A stretch of 64,000 bases of DNA, from contig ASZZ01000003.1 of assembly GCA_000430305.1 (NCBI GenBank), positions 95,466 to 159,465 of the forward strand. Reading direction: 5' to 3'. Positions 9,066-18,513 of this stretch are shown here, piece after piece. A program made the translations under genes and the position numbers. Every line of letters starts with the position of its first letter. The stretch's first letter is position 1. The notes under the pieces are model-generated. The model saw nothing but the letters and a program-made list of their open reading frames with translations. It searched no databases and had not been told where the DNA came from. The DNA is from Streptococcus mitis 17/34 (lineage in GTDB: Bacteria; Bacillota; Bacilli; Lactobacillales; Streptococcaceae).

Positions 9066-9820
9066 CAGCTATTGTAGAATTAAAAAATGCAACCAAAGTC
9101 GTTAAAAATGGCTTTGATGAAGAAAAGATTATTTTAAATGATGTTTCCTTAGAAATTTTTGAACAGGATTTTATCACGATTTTAGGTGGAAATGGTGCTG
9201 GTAAATCAACTCTCTTTAACACCCTTGCAGGAACCTTGTCCTTAACCAGTGGAACCATCCGTATTTTAGGTGAAGATGTTACCAAGTTTTCACCAGAGAA
9301 GCGCGCTAAGTATCTGTCTCGTGTTTTTCAAGATCCCAAGATGGGAACAGCTCCCCGTATGACGGTTGCGGAAAATCTCTTGATTGCTAAGTTTCGTGGT
9401 GAAAAGCGTGGATTGTTACCAAGACGTCTGGCTAGCTATAAAGATGAATTTCAGGCAACCATTGAAAAAGTGGGAAACGGTCTTGAGAAACATTTGAATA
9501 CACCTATTGAGTTCTTATCAGGTGGACAAAGACAGGCTCTGAGTCTCTTGATGGCAACCTTGAAGCGTCCTGAATTGCTCTTGTTGGACGAGCATACTGC
9601 GGCCCTTGATCCAAAGACCAGTGTGGCCTTGATGGAATTGACAGATGAATTTGTCAAGAAAGATCAGCTGACAGCACTTATGATTACCCATCATATGGAA
9701 GATGCTCTCAAATATGGTAATCGCTTGATTGTTATGAAGGAAGGACGGATTATCCAAGATTTGAACCAAGAAGAAAAAGCAAAAATGAAAATCTCTGATT
9801 ATTATCAACTCTTTGAATAA
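9062..9820 (+). CDS. trpZ: ABC transporter ATP-binding protein, probable tryptophan (TrpZ type)
   Basis: A 252-residue nucleotide-binding subunit. Walker A GGNGAGKST (about residues 43-51), Q-loop RVFQDPKMG, signature LSGGQRQALS, Walker B LLLLDEHTAALD and switch His in ITHHMEDA are all present. Walker B ends DEHT rather than the common DEPT. It is the third gene of the T-box operon and overlaps the permease stop. The fold and family agree with the YxeO/TrpZ type of importer ATPases; the substrate is inferred from the leader. Confidence 0.85.
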   Translation: MTAIVELKNATKVVKNGFDEEKIILNDVSLEIFEQDFITILGGNGAGKSTLFNTLAGTLSLTSGTIRILGEDVTKFSPEKRAKYLSRVFQDPKMGTAPRMTVAENLLIAKFRGEKRGLLPRRLASYKDEFQATIEKVGNGLEKHLNTPIEFLSGGQRQALSLLMATLKRPELLLLDEHTAALDPKTSVALMELTDEFVKKDQLTALMITHHMEDALKYGNRLIVMKEGRIIQDLNQEEKAKMKISDYYQLFE

Positions 9821-9842
9821 AGTAGGGAAAATGAGTGAAATG

Positions 9843-9886
9843 GTTTACTTTTTTTTCTGAAATAAAGTATACTATATAAAGTAAAC
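9843..9886 (+). promoter_or_regulatory. Promoter region of dnaG-rpoD with a perfect inverted repeat
   Basis: A perfect 9-bp inverted repeat GTTTACTTT (9843-9851) / AAAGTAAAC (9878-9886) brackets a -10 TATACT (9868-9873). The dnaG SD and ATG follow within 25 bp. The repeat could be an operator, or a weak terminator for the transporter operon, since its left arm runs into a T tract. Confidence 0.5.
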
Positions 9887-9910
9887 TATGATAACATGGA
9901 GGTATTGTGT

Positions 9911-11670
9911 ATGGTTGACAAACAAGTCATTGAAGAAATCAAAAACAATGCCAACATTGTGGAAGTCATAGGAGATGTGATTTCTTTACAAAAGGCAGGA
10001 CGGAACTATCTAGGGCTCTGTCCTTTTCATGGTGAAAAAACACCTTCTTTCAACGTTGTAGAAGACAAGCAGTTTTACCACTGTTTTGGTTGTGGTCGCT
10101 CAGGTGATGTTTTTAAATTCATCGAGGAGTACCAAGGGGTTCCCTTTATGGAGGCTGTCCAAATCTTAGGTCAGCGTGTTGGGATAGAGGTAGAAAAACC
10201 GCTTTATAATGAACAGAAGCCTGTTTCGCCCCACCAAGCTCTTTATGATATGCACGAAGATGCTGCCAAATTTTATCATGCCATTCTCATGACAACGACC
10301 ATGGGGGAAGAGGCCAGACACTACCTCTATCAGCGTGGTTTGACAGATGAAGTGCTCAAACATTTTCGGATTGGTTTAGCACCTCCAGAACGAAACTATC
10401 TCTATCAGCGTTTGTCTGGTCAGTATCGTGAAGAGGATTTCCTGGATTCAGGCTATTTTATCTCTCGGATGCCAATCAATTTGTAGACACCTTTCACAAT
10501 CGCATTATGTTTCCCCTGACAAATGATCAGGGAAAGGTCATTGCCTTCTCAGGTCGTATCTGGCAGAAAACGGATTCACAAACTTCTAAGTATAAAAATA
10601 GCAGATCGACTGCAATTTTTAACAAAAGTTACGAATTATATCATATGGATAGGGCAAAAAAATCTTCTGGTAAAACTAGTGAGATTTACCTGATGGAAGG
10701 GTTCATGGATGTCATTGCAGCCTATCGGGCTGGAATCGAAAATGCTGTGGCGTCTATGGGAACGGCCTTGAGTCATGAGCATGTTGAGCATCTGAAAAGG
10801 TTAACCAAGAAGTTAGTTCTGGTATACGATGGCGATAAGGCTGGACAAGCTGCGACATTGAAAGCACTGGACGAAATTGGTGATATGCCTGTGCAGATTG
10901 TCAGCATGCCTGATAACTTGGATCCAGATGAGTATCTACAAAAAAATGGACCAGAAGACTTGGCCTATCTATTAACGAAAACTCGTATTAGTCCGATTGA
11001 GTTTTACATTCACCAGTACAAGCCTGAAAATAGTGAAAATCTGCAGGCTCAGATTGAGTTTATTGAAAAAATAGCTCCCTTGATTGTTCAAGAAAAGTCT
11101 ATCACTGCTCAAAACAGCTATATTCATATTTTAGCTGATAGTCTGGCGTCCTTTGATTATGCCCAGATTGAGCAGATTGTTAATGAGAGCCGTCAGGCAC
11201 AAAGGCAGAATCGCATGGAAGGGATTTCCAGACAGACGCCAATCACCATGCCTGTCACCAAGCAGTTATCGGCTATTATGAGGGCAGAAGCTCATCTACT
11301 TTATCGAATGATAGAATCTCCCCTTATTTTGAATGATTACCGTTTGCGAGAAGATTTTGCATTTGATACACCTGAATTTCAGGTCTTATATGACTTGCTT
11401 GGTCAGTATGGCAATCTTCCTCCAGAAGTTCTAGCAGAACAGACAGAGGAAGTTGAAAGAGCTTGGTACCAAGTCTTAGGTCAGGATTTGCCTGCTGAGA
11501 TGTCACCGCAGGAACTTAGTGAAGTAGAAATGACTCGAAACAAGGCCCTCTTGAATCAGGACAATATGAGAATCAAAAAGAAGGTGCAGGAAGCTAGCCA
11601 TGTAGGAGATACCGATACAGCCCTAGAAGAATTGGAACGTTTAATTTCCCAAAAGAGAAGAATGGAGTAA
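9911..11670 (+). pseudogene. dnaG: dnaG, DNA primase, with a one-base frameshift
   Basis: The primase that lays RNA primers at the replication fork. The zinc-binding domain is at the N-terminus (CPFHGEKTPSF ... YHCFGCGRSGDVFKF, residues 38-70). The TOPRIM core is in the second half (YLMEGFMDVIAAYRAGIENAVASMGTAL, LVYDGDKAGQAA). The start is ATG 9911 (MVDKQVIEEI), 8 bases after GGAGG; an in-frame upstream ATG overlaps the SD. The frame breaks near 10453: inserting one T (GGCTATTTT to GGCTTATTTT) joins LDSG to LFYLSDANQFVDTFHNRIMF. The repaired protein is 586 aa, the family length. The gene is essential, so the break is almost certainly a sequence error. rpoD follows after 2 bp. Confidence 0.93.
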
Positions 11671-11672
11671 TA

Positions 11673-12782
11673 ATGGCAACAAAACAAAAAGAAGTAACAA
11701 CATTTGACGTACAAGTAGCAGAATTTATCCGTAATCATAAACAAAAAGGGACAGCAACAGATGATGAAATCAATGCTAGTCTAGTCATTCCTTTTACCTT
11801 GGATGCTGATGGGATTGAAGATCTCTTGCAACGAATTCAGGATGCAGGGATTTCAATCACAGATAACGAAGGAAACCCGAGTGCGCGTGTTCTTAGTGCA
11901 GAAGAAGAGCCAGAACTTAGCGATGAGGACTTGATTGGATCAACTTCGGCTAAGGTCAATGACCCTGTCCGTATGTACTTGAAAGAAATTGGGGTCGTTC
12001 CTCTCTTGACCAATGAAGAGGAAAAAGAATTGGCGCTTGCTGTTGAAGCTGGTGATATCGAAGCCAAACAACGTCTTGCGGAAGCCAACCTTCGTTTGGT
12101 TGTTTCTATTGCCAAGCGTTATGTCGGACGTGGTATGCAGTTCCTTGACTTGATTCAAGAAGGGAACATGGGCTTGATGAAGGCGGTTGACAAGTTTGAC
12201 TATTCTAAAGGATTCAAGTTTTCAACTTACGCAACTTGGTGGATTCGTCAGGCTATCACTCGTGCTATTGCGGATCAAGCTCGTACCATCCGTATCCCAG
12301 TCCACATGGTTGAAACCATTAATAAATTGGTTCGTGAACAGCGTAATCTCCTTCAAGAATTGGGACAAGATCCAACGCCAGAACAAATCGCAGAACGTAT
12401 GGATATGACTCCAGACAAGGTTCGTGAAATCTTGAAGATTGCCCAAGAACCAGTATCTCTTGAAACACCAATCGGTGAAGAGGATGATAGCCACCTTGGG
12501 GACTTTATCGAAGACGAAGTGATTGAAAATCCAGTGGACTACACAACTCGTATCGTCTTGCGTGAGCAGCTGGATGAGGTCTTGGATACTCTTACAGACC
12601 GTGAAGAAAACGTCTTGCGTCTACGTTTTGGACTAGATGATGGAAAAATGCGCACCCTTGAAGATGTAGGTAAAGTCTTTAACGTAACCCGTGAGCGTAT
12701 CCGTCAGATTGAAGCTAAGGCTTTGAGAAAACTACGCCAACCAAGTCGCAGCAAACCGCTTCGTGATTTTATTGAAGACTAA
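11673..12782 (+). CDS. rpoD: Primary sigma factor RpoD (SigA)
   Basis: The housekeeping sigma factor, 369 aa. Region 1.2 lies around [16 protein letters not shown]. Region 2 has [32 protein letters not shown] and [26 protein letters not shown] (2.3-2.4). Region 4.2 is [18 protein letters not shown] near the C-terminus. An acidic N-terminal segment (about residues 1-90) is the region 1.1 equivalent. It forms the classic dnaG-rpoD macromolecular synthesis operon without rpsU, as usual in streptococci. Confidence 0.98.
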   Translation: MATKQKEVTTFDVQVAEFIRNHKQKGTATDDEINASLVIPFTLDADGIEDLLQRIQDAGISITDNEGNPSARVLSAEEEPELSDEDLIGSTSAKVNDPVRMYLKEIGVVPLLTNEEEKELALAVEAGDIEAKQRLAEANLRLVVSIAKRYVGRGMQFLDLIQEGNMGLMKAVDKFDYSKGFKFSTYATWWIRQAITRAIADQARTIRIPVHMVETINKLVREQRNLLQELGQDPTPEQIAERMDMTPDKVREILKIAQEPVSLETPIGEEDDSHLGDFIEDEVIENPVDYTTRIVLREQLDEVLDTLTDREENVLRLRFGLDDGKMRTLEDVGKVFNVTRERIRQIEAKALRKLRQPSRSKPLRDFIED

Positions 12783-12796
12783 GAGTGAGGATAAAT

Positions 12797-13125
12797 ATGG
12801 CTTATACAGAAGAGCAAATCGAAAACATCAAAACACGCATTTTAACAGCCTTGGAAGAAGTTATTGACCTGAGTTGGGAATCGATATTGTCAATCTTGGT
12901 TTGATTTATGAGATTCGTTTTGACGGTGATACAGGGCAAACAGAGATTGACATGACTTTGACAACTATGGGTTGTCCCTTAGCAGATCTTTTGACAGACC
13001 AGATTTATGATGCTATGACAGAGGTCCCAGAAGTGACTGATACTGAGGTCAAATTAGTCTGGTATCCAGCCTGGACAGTTGAAAAAATGAGTCGTTATGC
13101 CCGCATTGCCCTAGGCATTAAGTAA
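12797..13125 (+). pseudogene. SufT/MIP18-family metal-sulfur cluster assembly factor, one-base frameshift
   Basis: A small DUF59 (MIP18/PaaD/SufT-like) protein thought to help iron-sulfur cluster maturation. The N-terminus starts at ATG 12797 (MAYTEEQIENIKTRILTALE), and the remainder is open from 12874 in another frame. Restoring one C (GACCTGAG to GACCCTGAG, near 12870) gives the family motif VIDPELGIDIVNLGLIYEI and a normal 109-aa protein with TTMGCPLADLL. The start follows an SD (GAGGA), 14 bp after rpoD. Within this window the Fe-S role fits the sufCDSUB operon, but that operon is 30 kb away. Confidence 0.85.
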
Positions 13126-13141
13126 ACAGATAAAAGCATGT

Positions 13142-13193
13142 GAGAGACCGTTGGAAAAGCAAGGAAATTTCCCCTCTTTTCCTCTAGTCTCTC
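13142..13193 (+). terminator. Large terminator ending the dnaG-rpoD operon
   Basis: A nested hairpin: outer stem GAGAGAC / GTCTCTC, inner stem GGAAAAG / CTTTTCC around GGAAATTTCC, followed by CTTTATTTT. Confidence 0.8.
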
Positions 13194-13224
13194 CTTTATT
13201 TTGCTGATTTTATTCAAAGAAAAT

Positions 13225-13240
13225 GATATAATAGTAGTTA
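13225..13240 (+). promoter_or_regulatory. Extended -10 promoter, probably giving a leaderless cpoA mRNA
   Basis: TGATATAAT (13225-13232; -10 TATAAT at 13227-13232) ends only 7 bases before the cpoA ATG. Transcription would begin at or next to the start codon, and there is no SD. Confidence 0.6.
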
Positions 13241-14283
13241 TGGAAAAAAAGAAATTACGCATCAATATGTTGAGTTCAAGTGAGAAAGTAGCAGGACAAG
13301 GAGTTTCAGGTGCCTACCGTGAATTAGTTCGTCTTCTTCACCGTGATGCCAAGGACCAATTGATTGTTACAGAAAATCTTCCAATCGAGGCAGATGTGAC
13401 TCACTTTCATACGATTGATTTCCCCTATTATTTATCAACCTTCCAAAAGAAACGCTCAGGGAGAAAAATAGGCTATGTGCATTTCTTGCCTGATACACTT
13501 GAGGGGAGTTTGAAAATTCCATTTTTCTTAAAGGGAATTGTGAAACGCTATGTATTTTCTTTTTACAACCGGATGGAGCATTTGGTTGTGGTCAATCCTA
13601 TGTTTATTGAGGATTTGGTGACCGCTGGTATTCCACGTGAAAAAGTGACCTATATTCCTAACTTTGTAAACAAGGAAAAATGGCATCCTCTTCCACAAGA
13701 AGAGGTGGCTCGACTGCGCGCAGAGCTAGGTGTTAATGACAATCAGTTTATCGTAGTTGGTGCAGGTCAAGTTCAGAAACGCAAAGGGATTGATGACTTT
13801 ATCCGCCTTGCTGAAGAATTGCCCCACATTACCTTTATCTGGGCGGGTGGTTTCTCTTTTGGTGGCATGACAGATGGCTATGAACGCTATAAGAAAATAA
13901 TGGAAAATCCCCCTAAAAACTTGATTTTTCCAGGTATCGTGTCGCCAGAGCGGATGCGCGAATTGTATGCCCTAGCGGACCTTTTCTTGTTGCCTAGTTA
14001 CAATGAGCTTTTTCCTATGACCATTTTAGAGGCTGCCAGTTGTGAAGCTCCTATTATGTTGCGTGATTTGGATCTTTATAAGGTGATTTTGGAGGGGAAT
14101 TATCGCGCGACAGCAGATAGAGAAGAGATGAAAGAAGCTATTTTGGAATATCAAGCCAATCCTGCGGCCTTAAAAGAACTTAAAGAAAAGGCTAAGAATA
14201 TTTCTAGAGAGTATTCAGAAGAGCATCTATTACAAATCTGGTTGGACTTTTATGAGAAACAAGCCGCTTTAGGGAGAAAGTAA
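13240..14283 (+). CDS. cpoA: CpoA, glycosyltransferase (galactosyl-glucosyl-diacylglycerol synthase)
   Basis: A GT4-family glycosyltransferase, 347 aa from ATG 13240 (MEKKKLRINMLSS). It is near-identical, as I recall, to pneumococcal CpoA, which adds galactose to monoglucosyl-diacylglycerol. This makes the bilayer-forming glycolipid of the membrane and affects beta-lactam susceptibility and lipoteichoic acid anchoring. Visible are the N-terminal Rossmann half, FVVGAGQVQKRKGIDDFIRLA (donor-domain start) and ELFPMTILEAASCEAPIMLRD (nucleotide-sugar EX7E motif). The open frame extends to 13201, but that part contains the promoter. It forms an operon with the next gene, which makes its substrate. 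Confidence 0.9.
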   Translation: MEKKKLRINMLSSSEKVAGQGVSGAYRELVRLLHRDAKDQLIVTENLPIEADVTHFHTIDFPYYLSTFQKKRSGRKIGYVHFLPDTLEGSLKIPFFLKGIVKRYVFSFYNRMEHLVVVNPMFIEDLVTAGIPREKVTYIPNFVNKEKWHPLPQEEVARLRAELGVNDNQFIVVGAGQVQKRKGIDDFIRLAEELPHITFIWAGGFSFGGMTDGYERYKKIMENPPKNLIFPGIVSPERMRELYALADLFLLPSYNELFPMTILEAASCEAPIMLRDLDLYKVILEGNYRATADREEMKEAILEYQANPAALKELKEKAKNISREYSEEHLLQIWLDFYEKQAALGRK

Positions 14284-14298
14284 AAAGTGAGGTAATCT

Positions 14299-15624
14299 AT
14301 GCGAATTGGTTTATTTACAGATACCTATTTTCCTCAGGTTTCAGGTGTAGCGACCAGTATTCGAACCTTGAAAACAGAGCTTGAAAAGCAGGGGCACGCT
14401 GTTTTTATCTTTACGACGACAGATAAGGATGTCAATCGTTATGAAGATTGGCAAATTATCCGCATTCCAAGTGTTCCTTTTTTTGCTTTTAAGGATCGCC
14501 GCTTTGCCTATCGAGGTTTCAGCAAGGCACTGGAAATTGCTAAACAGTATCAGCTGGATATCATTCATACTCAGACAGAATTTTCTCTTGGCTTGTTGGG
14601 GATTTGGATTGCGCGTGAATTGAAAATTCCAGTCATCCATACCTATCACACCCAGTACGAAGACTATGTGCATTATATCGCTAAGGGGATGTTGATTCGT
14701 CCGAGTATGGTCAAGTACTTAGTAAGAGGTTTCTTGCATGATGTGGATGGGGTTATTTGCCCGAGTGAGATTGTTCGTGACTTGCTATCTGACTATAAAG
14801 TCAAGGTTGAAAAACGGGTCATTCCTACTGGTATTGAATTAGCCAAGTTTGAGCGTCCAGAAATCAAGCAAGAAAATCTAAAAGAACTACGTAGTAAATT
14901 AGGGATTCAAGATGATGAAAAGATGCTACTTAGTCTCTCCAGAATTTCCTATGAAAAAAATATTCAAGCAGTACTAGCAGCCTTTACAGAAGTTCTGAAA
15001 GAAGAAGACAAGGTCAAACTGGTGGTAGCTGGGGATGGTCCTTATCTGGATGATCTCAAAGAGCAAGCCCAGAAATTAGAGATTCAAGACTCCGTTATCT
15101 TTACAGGGATGATTGCTCCTAGTGAGACGGCTCTTTACTATAAGGCGGCGGATTTCTTCATTTCAGCATCGACAAGTGAAACCCAAGGTTTGACCTACTT
15201 GGAAAGTTTAGCTAGTGGAACGCCTGTCATTGCTCATGGAAATCCTTATCTGGACAATCTTATCAGTGATAAAATGTTTGGAACCTTGTACTATGGGGAA
15301 CATGATTTAGCTGGAGCTATTTTAGAAGCTTTGATTGCGACGCCGGACATGAATGATCATACCTTATCAGAGAAATTGTACGAGATTTCAGCTGAGAACT
15401 TTGGGAAACGAGTGCATGAGTTTTATCTGGATGCCATTATTTCAAATAACTTCCAGAAAGATTTATCAAAAGATGATACGGTCAGTCAGCGTATTTTTAA
15501 GACAGTTTTGTATCTTCCGCAACAGGTGGTTGCTGTGCCCGTAAAAGAATCTAGACGCATGCTGAAGGCTTCAAAAACACAGTTAATCAGCATAAGAGAT
15601 TATTGGAAAGACCATGAAGAATAG
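14299..15624 (+). CDS. Monoglucosyl-diacylglycerol synthase, GT4 glycosyltransferase
   Basis: A 441-residue GT4-family enzyme that transfers glucose to diacylglycerol, the first step of the glycolipid pathway continued by CpoA. The N-terminus MRIGLFTDTYFPQVSGVATSI is typical of the family. The donor-binding half carries LLSLSRISYEKNIQAVLAAF, FTGMIAPSETALYYKAADFFISAS and SETQGLTYLESLASGTPVIAHGNP (EX7E). The C-terminal basic segment suits peripheral membrane binding. It lies 15 bp after cpoA with an SD (GAGGTAA). Confidence 0.88.
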   Translation: MRIGLFTDTYFPQVSGVATSIRTLKTELEKQGHAVFIFTTTDKDVNRYEDWQIIRIPSVPFFAFKDRRFAYRGFSKALEIAKQYQLDIIHTQTEFSLGLLGIWIARELKIPVIHTYHTQYEDYVHYIAKGMLIRPSMVKYLVRGFLHDVDGVICPSEIVRDLLSDYKVKVEKRVIPTGIELAKFERPEIKQENLKELRSKLGIQDDEKMLLSLSRISYEKNIQAVLAAFTEVLKEEDKVKLVVAGDGPYLDDLKEQAQKLEIQDSVIFTGMIAPSETALYYKAADFFISASTSETQGLTYLESLASGTPVIAHGNPYLDNLISDKMFGTLYYGEHDLAGAILEALIATPDMNDHTLSEKLYEISAENFGKRVHEFYLDAIISNNFQKDLSKDDTVSQRIFKTVLYLPQQVVAVPVKESRRMLKASKTQLISIRDYWKDHEE

Positions 15625-15638
15625 AAAGAGGAACAGCT

Positions 15639-15830
15639 ATGAAAAAACAATTAATGAGAAGCGGTCGTGATAAAAAGATTGCTGGTGTTTGTGCCGGAGT
15701 CGCCCATTATCTAGATATGGATCCAACTATCGTTCGAGTCATTTGGGGTGTCCTTGCTTGCTGTTACGGAGCTGGAATTGTAGCTTATATCATTTTATGG
15801 ATTATCGCACCAGTAGCAACTGACTATTGA
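15639..15830 (+). CDS. PspC-domain small membrane protein
   Basis: A 63-residue protein made of one PspC (phage-shock-protein C) domain: a conserved basic N-terminus (SGRDKKIAGVCAGVAHYLDMDPTIVRVIW) and one to two hydrophobic segments (GVLACCYGAGIVAYIILWIIAPV). It starts 14 bp after the glycolipid synthase with SD AAGAGGA and is likely in the same operon. Such proteins sense or buffer envelope stress, which fits the membrane-lipid neighbours. A specific role in streptococci is not known to me. Confidence 0.85.
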   Translation: MKKQLMRSGRDKKIAGVCAGVAHYLDMDPTIVRVIWGVLACCYGAGIVAYIILWIIAPVATDY

Positions 15831-15888
15831 AAACTAGCTGAAATCATGCTAAGATAATAGAAAATAGAATGTAACAAAGGAGATAAAA

Positions 15889-16023
15889 ATGGCATTTGGA
15901 GATAATGGAAATCGTAAAAAAACTATGTTTGAGAAAATAACTTTAATTATCGTTGTTATTATGCTTTTAGCAAGTATTTTGGGTATTTTTGCAACTGCAA
16001 TTGGTGCCCTCAGCAATCTATAA
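15889..16023 (+). CDS. DUF4044-type small membrane protein (44 aa)
   Basis: A short gene: ATG 15889 after AAAGGAG encodes a 44-residue protein with a basic N-terminus (MAFGDNGNRKKTMFEKI) and one transmembrane helix (TLIIVVIMLLASILGIFATAIGAL). The pattern matches the DUF4044 family of streptococcal small membrane proteins of unknown function. It lies between the PspC gene and obgE. Confidence 0.75.
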   Translation: MAFGDNGNRKKTMFEKITLIIVVIMLLASILGIFATAIGALSNL

Positions 16024-16047
16024 AATAGATTCAAGAAAATTTTGTGA

Positions 16048-16071
16048 CTGGGATTTCCCAGCCCTTTTTTA
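16048..16071 (+). terminator. Short terminator before obgE
   Basis: CTGGG ATTT CCCAG followed by CC and seven T. The stem is only 5 bp, so termination is probably partial. Confidence 0.55.
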
Positions 16072-16086
16072 AAGTGAGAAGAAATA

Positions 16087-17397
16087 ATGAGTATGTTTTT
16101 AGATACAGCCAAGATTAAGGTCAAGGCTGGTAATGGTGGCGATGGTATGGTTGCCTTTCGCCGTGAAAAATATGTCCCTAATGGTGGTCCTTGGGGTGGT
16201 GATGGTGGACGTGGAGGCAATGTGGTCTTCGTTGTAGACGAAGGTTTGCGTACCTTGATGGACTTCCGCTACAATCGCCATTTTAAGGCTGATTCTGGTG
16301 AAAAAGGAATGACCAAAGGGATGCATGGTCGTGGTGCCGAGGACCTTAGAGTTCGTGTACCACAAGGAACGACTGTTCGTGATGCTGAGACTGGCAAGAT
16401 CTTGACAGATTTGATTGAACACGGTCAAGAATTTATTGTAGCCCACGGTGGTCGTGGTGGACGTGGAAATATTCGCTTTGCGACACCAAAAAATCCTGCA
16501 CCTGAAATCTCTGAAAATGGAGAGCCAGGTCAGGAGCGTGAGTTACAATTGGAACTAAAAATCCTTGCAGATGTTGGTTTGGTTGGTTTCCCATCTGTAG
16601 GGAAATCAACACTTCTAAGTGTTATCACCTCAGCTAAACCTAAAATTGGTGCCTACCACTTTACCACTATTGTGCCAAATCTAGGTATGGTTCGTACCCA
16701 ATCAGGTGAATCCTTTGCAGTAGCTGATTTACCAGGTTTGATTGAAGGGGCTAGTCAAGGTGTTGGTTTGGGAACTCAGTTCCTCCGTCACATTGAGCGT
16801 ACACGTGTCATCCTTCACATCATTGATATGTCAGCTAGTGAAGGTCGTGATCCTTATGAGGACTACTTAGCTATCAATAAAGAGCTGGAGTCATACAATC
16901 TTCGTCTTATGGAACGTCCACAGATTATCGTAGCCAACAAAATGGACATGCCTGAGAGTCAGGAAAATCTTGCAGAATTTAAGAAAAAATTAGCTGAAAA
17001 CTACGATGAATTTGAAGAGTTACCAGCAATCTTCCCGATTTCTGGTTTGACCAAGCAAGGTCTGGCAACGCTCTTGGATGCTACAGCTGAATTGTTAGAC
17101 AAGACACCAGAATTCTTACTATACGACGAGTCAGATATGGAAGAAGAAGCTTACTATGGCTTTGACGAGGAAGAGAAAGCATTTGAAATTAGTCGTGATG
17201 ATGATGCAACATGGGTGCTTTCTGGTGAAAAACTCATGAAACTCTTTAATATGACCAACTTTGATCGTGACGAATCAGTCATGAAATTTGCTCGTCAATT
17301 ACGTGGTATGGGTGTTGATGAAGCCCTTCGTGCGCGTGGTGCTAAAGATGGTGACTTGGTCCGCATTGGTAAATTTGAGTTTGAATTTGTAGACTAG
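16087..17397 (+). CDS. obgE: ObgE/CgtA, ribosome-associated GTPase
   Basis: An essential GTPase in 50S ribosome maturation and stress signalling, 436 aa. The glycine-rich Obg fold occupies residues 1-158 ([33 protein letters not shown]). The G domain follows with G1 [10 protein letters not shown]2 TTIVPNLG, G3 DLPG and G4 NKMD. The C-terminal OCT domain (about 350-436) ends [12 protein letters not shown]. The start is ATG 16087 after [30 protein letters not shown] is the usual N-terminus. Confidence 0.97.
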   Translation: MSMFLDTAKIKVKAGNGGDGMVAFRREKYVPNGGPWGGDGGRGGNVVFVVDEGLRTLMDFRYNRHFKADSGEKGMTKGMHGRGAEDLRVRVPQGTTVRDAETGKILTDLIEHGQEFIVAHGGRGGRGNIRFATPKNPAPEISENGEPGQERELQLELKILADVGLVGFPSVGKSTLLSVITSAKPKIGAYHFTTIVPNLGMVRTQSGESFAVADLPGLIEGASQGVGLGTQFLRHIERTRVILHIIDMSASEGRDPYEDYLAINKELESYNLRLMERPQIIVANKMDMPESQENLAEFKKKLAENYDEFEELPAIFPISGLTKQGLATLLDATAELLDKTPEFLLYDESDMEEEAYYGFDEEEKAFEISRDDDATWVLSGEKLMKLFNMTNFDRDESVMKFARQLRGMGVDEALRARGAKDGDLVRIGKFEFEFVD

Positions 17398-17406
17398 GAG
17401 ACTGGT

Positions 17407-17565
17407 ATGGGAGATAAACCGATATCTTTCCGAGATGCGGATGGCAATTTTGTTTCCGCCGCAGACGTTTGGAATGAAAAGAAATTGGAAGAACTATTTA
17501 ATCGTCTCAATCCAAATCGTGCCTTGAGATTAGCACGAACTAAAAAAGAAAATCCATCACAGTAA
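17407..17565 (+). CDS. Conserved 52-aa hypothetical protein downstream of obgE
   Basis: A small soluble protein (MGDKPISFRDADG ... NPNRALRLARTKKENPSQ), starting 9 bp after the obgE stop with SD AGGAGAC. It is charged, has no membrane segment, and has a basic Arg/Lys-rich C-terminal third that could bind nucleic acid or the ribosome. I remember a similar protein in pneumococcus but no function. Codon use resembles the neighbours, so it is probably real and co-transcribed with obgE. Confidence 0.75.
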   Translation: MGDKPISFRDADGNFVSAADVWNEKKLEELFNRLNPNRALRLARTKKENPSQ

Positions 17566-17624
17566 AGAAGATAAAACTCCAATTATCAGTTAAGTTAACT
17601 GTAACAAATAGAAGCTAAGATCGA

Positions 17625-17650
17625 GAAAGGGCAAAGTTTGTCCTTTCTTT
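17625..17650 (+). terminator. Terminator after the obgE unit
   Basis: GAAAGGGCAAA / TTTGTCCTTTC hairpin followed by T residues. An almost identical hairpin follows the aquaporin gene at 49129. Confidence 0.7.
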
Positions 17651-17661
17651 TACTTGTAAAT

Positions 17662-17769
17662 TATAATATGTTGAAATGGAATATGAACAAATCGATTAGA
17701 GAATTCAAATCAAATTTCTAACAAGGATTTAGAAGTCGTATTGTCCTATTCCAGTTTCAAAATACTATA
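17662..17769. repeat. RUP-type repeat element
   Basis: About 108 bp with imperfect terminal inverted repeats: left end TATAATATGTTGAAA, right end TTTCAAAATACTATA, 13 of 15 positions matching. It is flanked by TA as expected for RUP, a non-autonomous element thought to be mobilised by an IS630-type transposase in pneumococcus. Two further copies are at 30816 and about 47603. Confidence 0.7.
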
Positions 17770-17806
17770 CTTTTTCTATTGAAAAAGAATTTTTTTACAA
17801 AAATAG

Positions 17807-17835
17807 TTGGATATTTAGTTTATTTATGCTATAAT
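17807..17835 (+). promoter_or_regulatory. Promoter of the amino-acid ABC transporter operon
   Basis: -35 TTGGAT (17807-17812), 17-bp spacer, -10 TATAAT (17830-17835). The SD AGGAGG and start codon follow within 30 bp. Confidence 0.8.
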
Positions 17836-17863
17836 GGGAACAATTATTTTTAGGAGGTGCAGT

Positions 17864-18504
17864 ATGTCTTATTTGTTTGAGATATTACCGAGTTTATTGA
17901 GCGGTGCAAGCATGACTTTGCAGGTTTTTGCACTGGTCTTGATTTTTTCTATTCCCTTGGGCGTTTTGATTGCCTTTGCCTTGCAAGTCCATTGGAAGCC
18001 CCTCCATCATCTGATTAACATTTATATCTGGATTATGCGGGGGACACCCTTGCTCTTGCAATTGATCTTTATCTATTATGTGTTACCAAGCATTGGGATT
18101 CGTTTGGATCGTCTTCCTGCTGCTATCATTGCCTTTGTTTTGAATTATGCAGCTTATTTTGCTGAAATCTTCCGTGGAGGGATTGATACCATTCCTAAAG
18201 GTCAATATGAGGCTGCCAAGGTCTTGAAGTTTAATTCTTTTGATACAGTGCGTTATATTATTTTGCCTCAGGTGACCAAGATTGTTCTCCCTAGTGTATT
18301 TAATGAGGTTATGAGTTTGGTCAAGGATACCTCTCTGGTCTATGCTCTAGGAATTTCAGACCTTATCTTGCTAGTCGCACAGCTGCCAACCGTGATGCTA
18401 GTCTGGTTCCTATGTTCTTGGCAGGAGCCATTTACTTGATTTTGATTGGGATTGTGACCATTCTTGCCAAAAAAGTTGAGAAGAAGTACAGTTACTATAG
18501 ATAG
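17864..18504 (+). pseudogene. Polar amino-acid ABC transporter permease, one-base frameshift
   Basis: A permease of the HisM/GlnP family with about 4-5 membrane segments. ATG 17864 follows AGGAGGTGC. The EAA loop (KGQYEAAKVLKFNSFDTVRYIILPQ) contacts the ATPase. The frame breaks near 18371: adding one G (TTGCTAGTCGC to TTGGCTAGTCGC) restores the family C-terminus LASRTAANRDASLVPMFLAGAIYL ending at TAG 18502-18504, for a 213-aa product. Without the repair the protein ends at 18439. It is the first gene of a permease-ATPase-binding-protein operon. The substrate is probably a polar amino acid such as glutamine or cystine but cannot be read directly. Confidence 0.87.
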
Positions 18505-18513
18505 GAGGCTGCC

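Noticed and set aside
15849-16446. Minus-strand ORFs opposite the start of obgE (about 120 codons each)
   Set aside because: They are Pro- or Thr-rich complements of the glycine-rich Obg domain, with no start signals.
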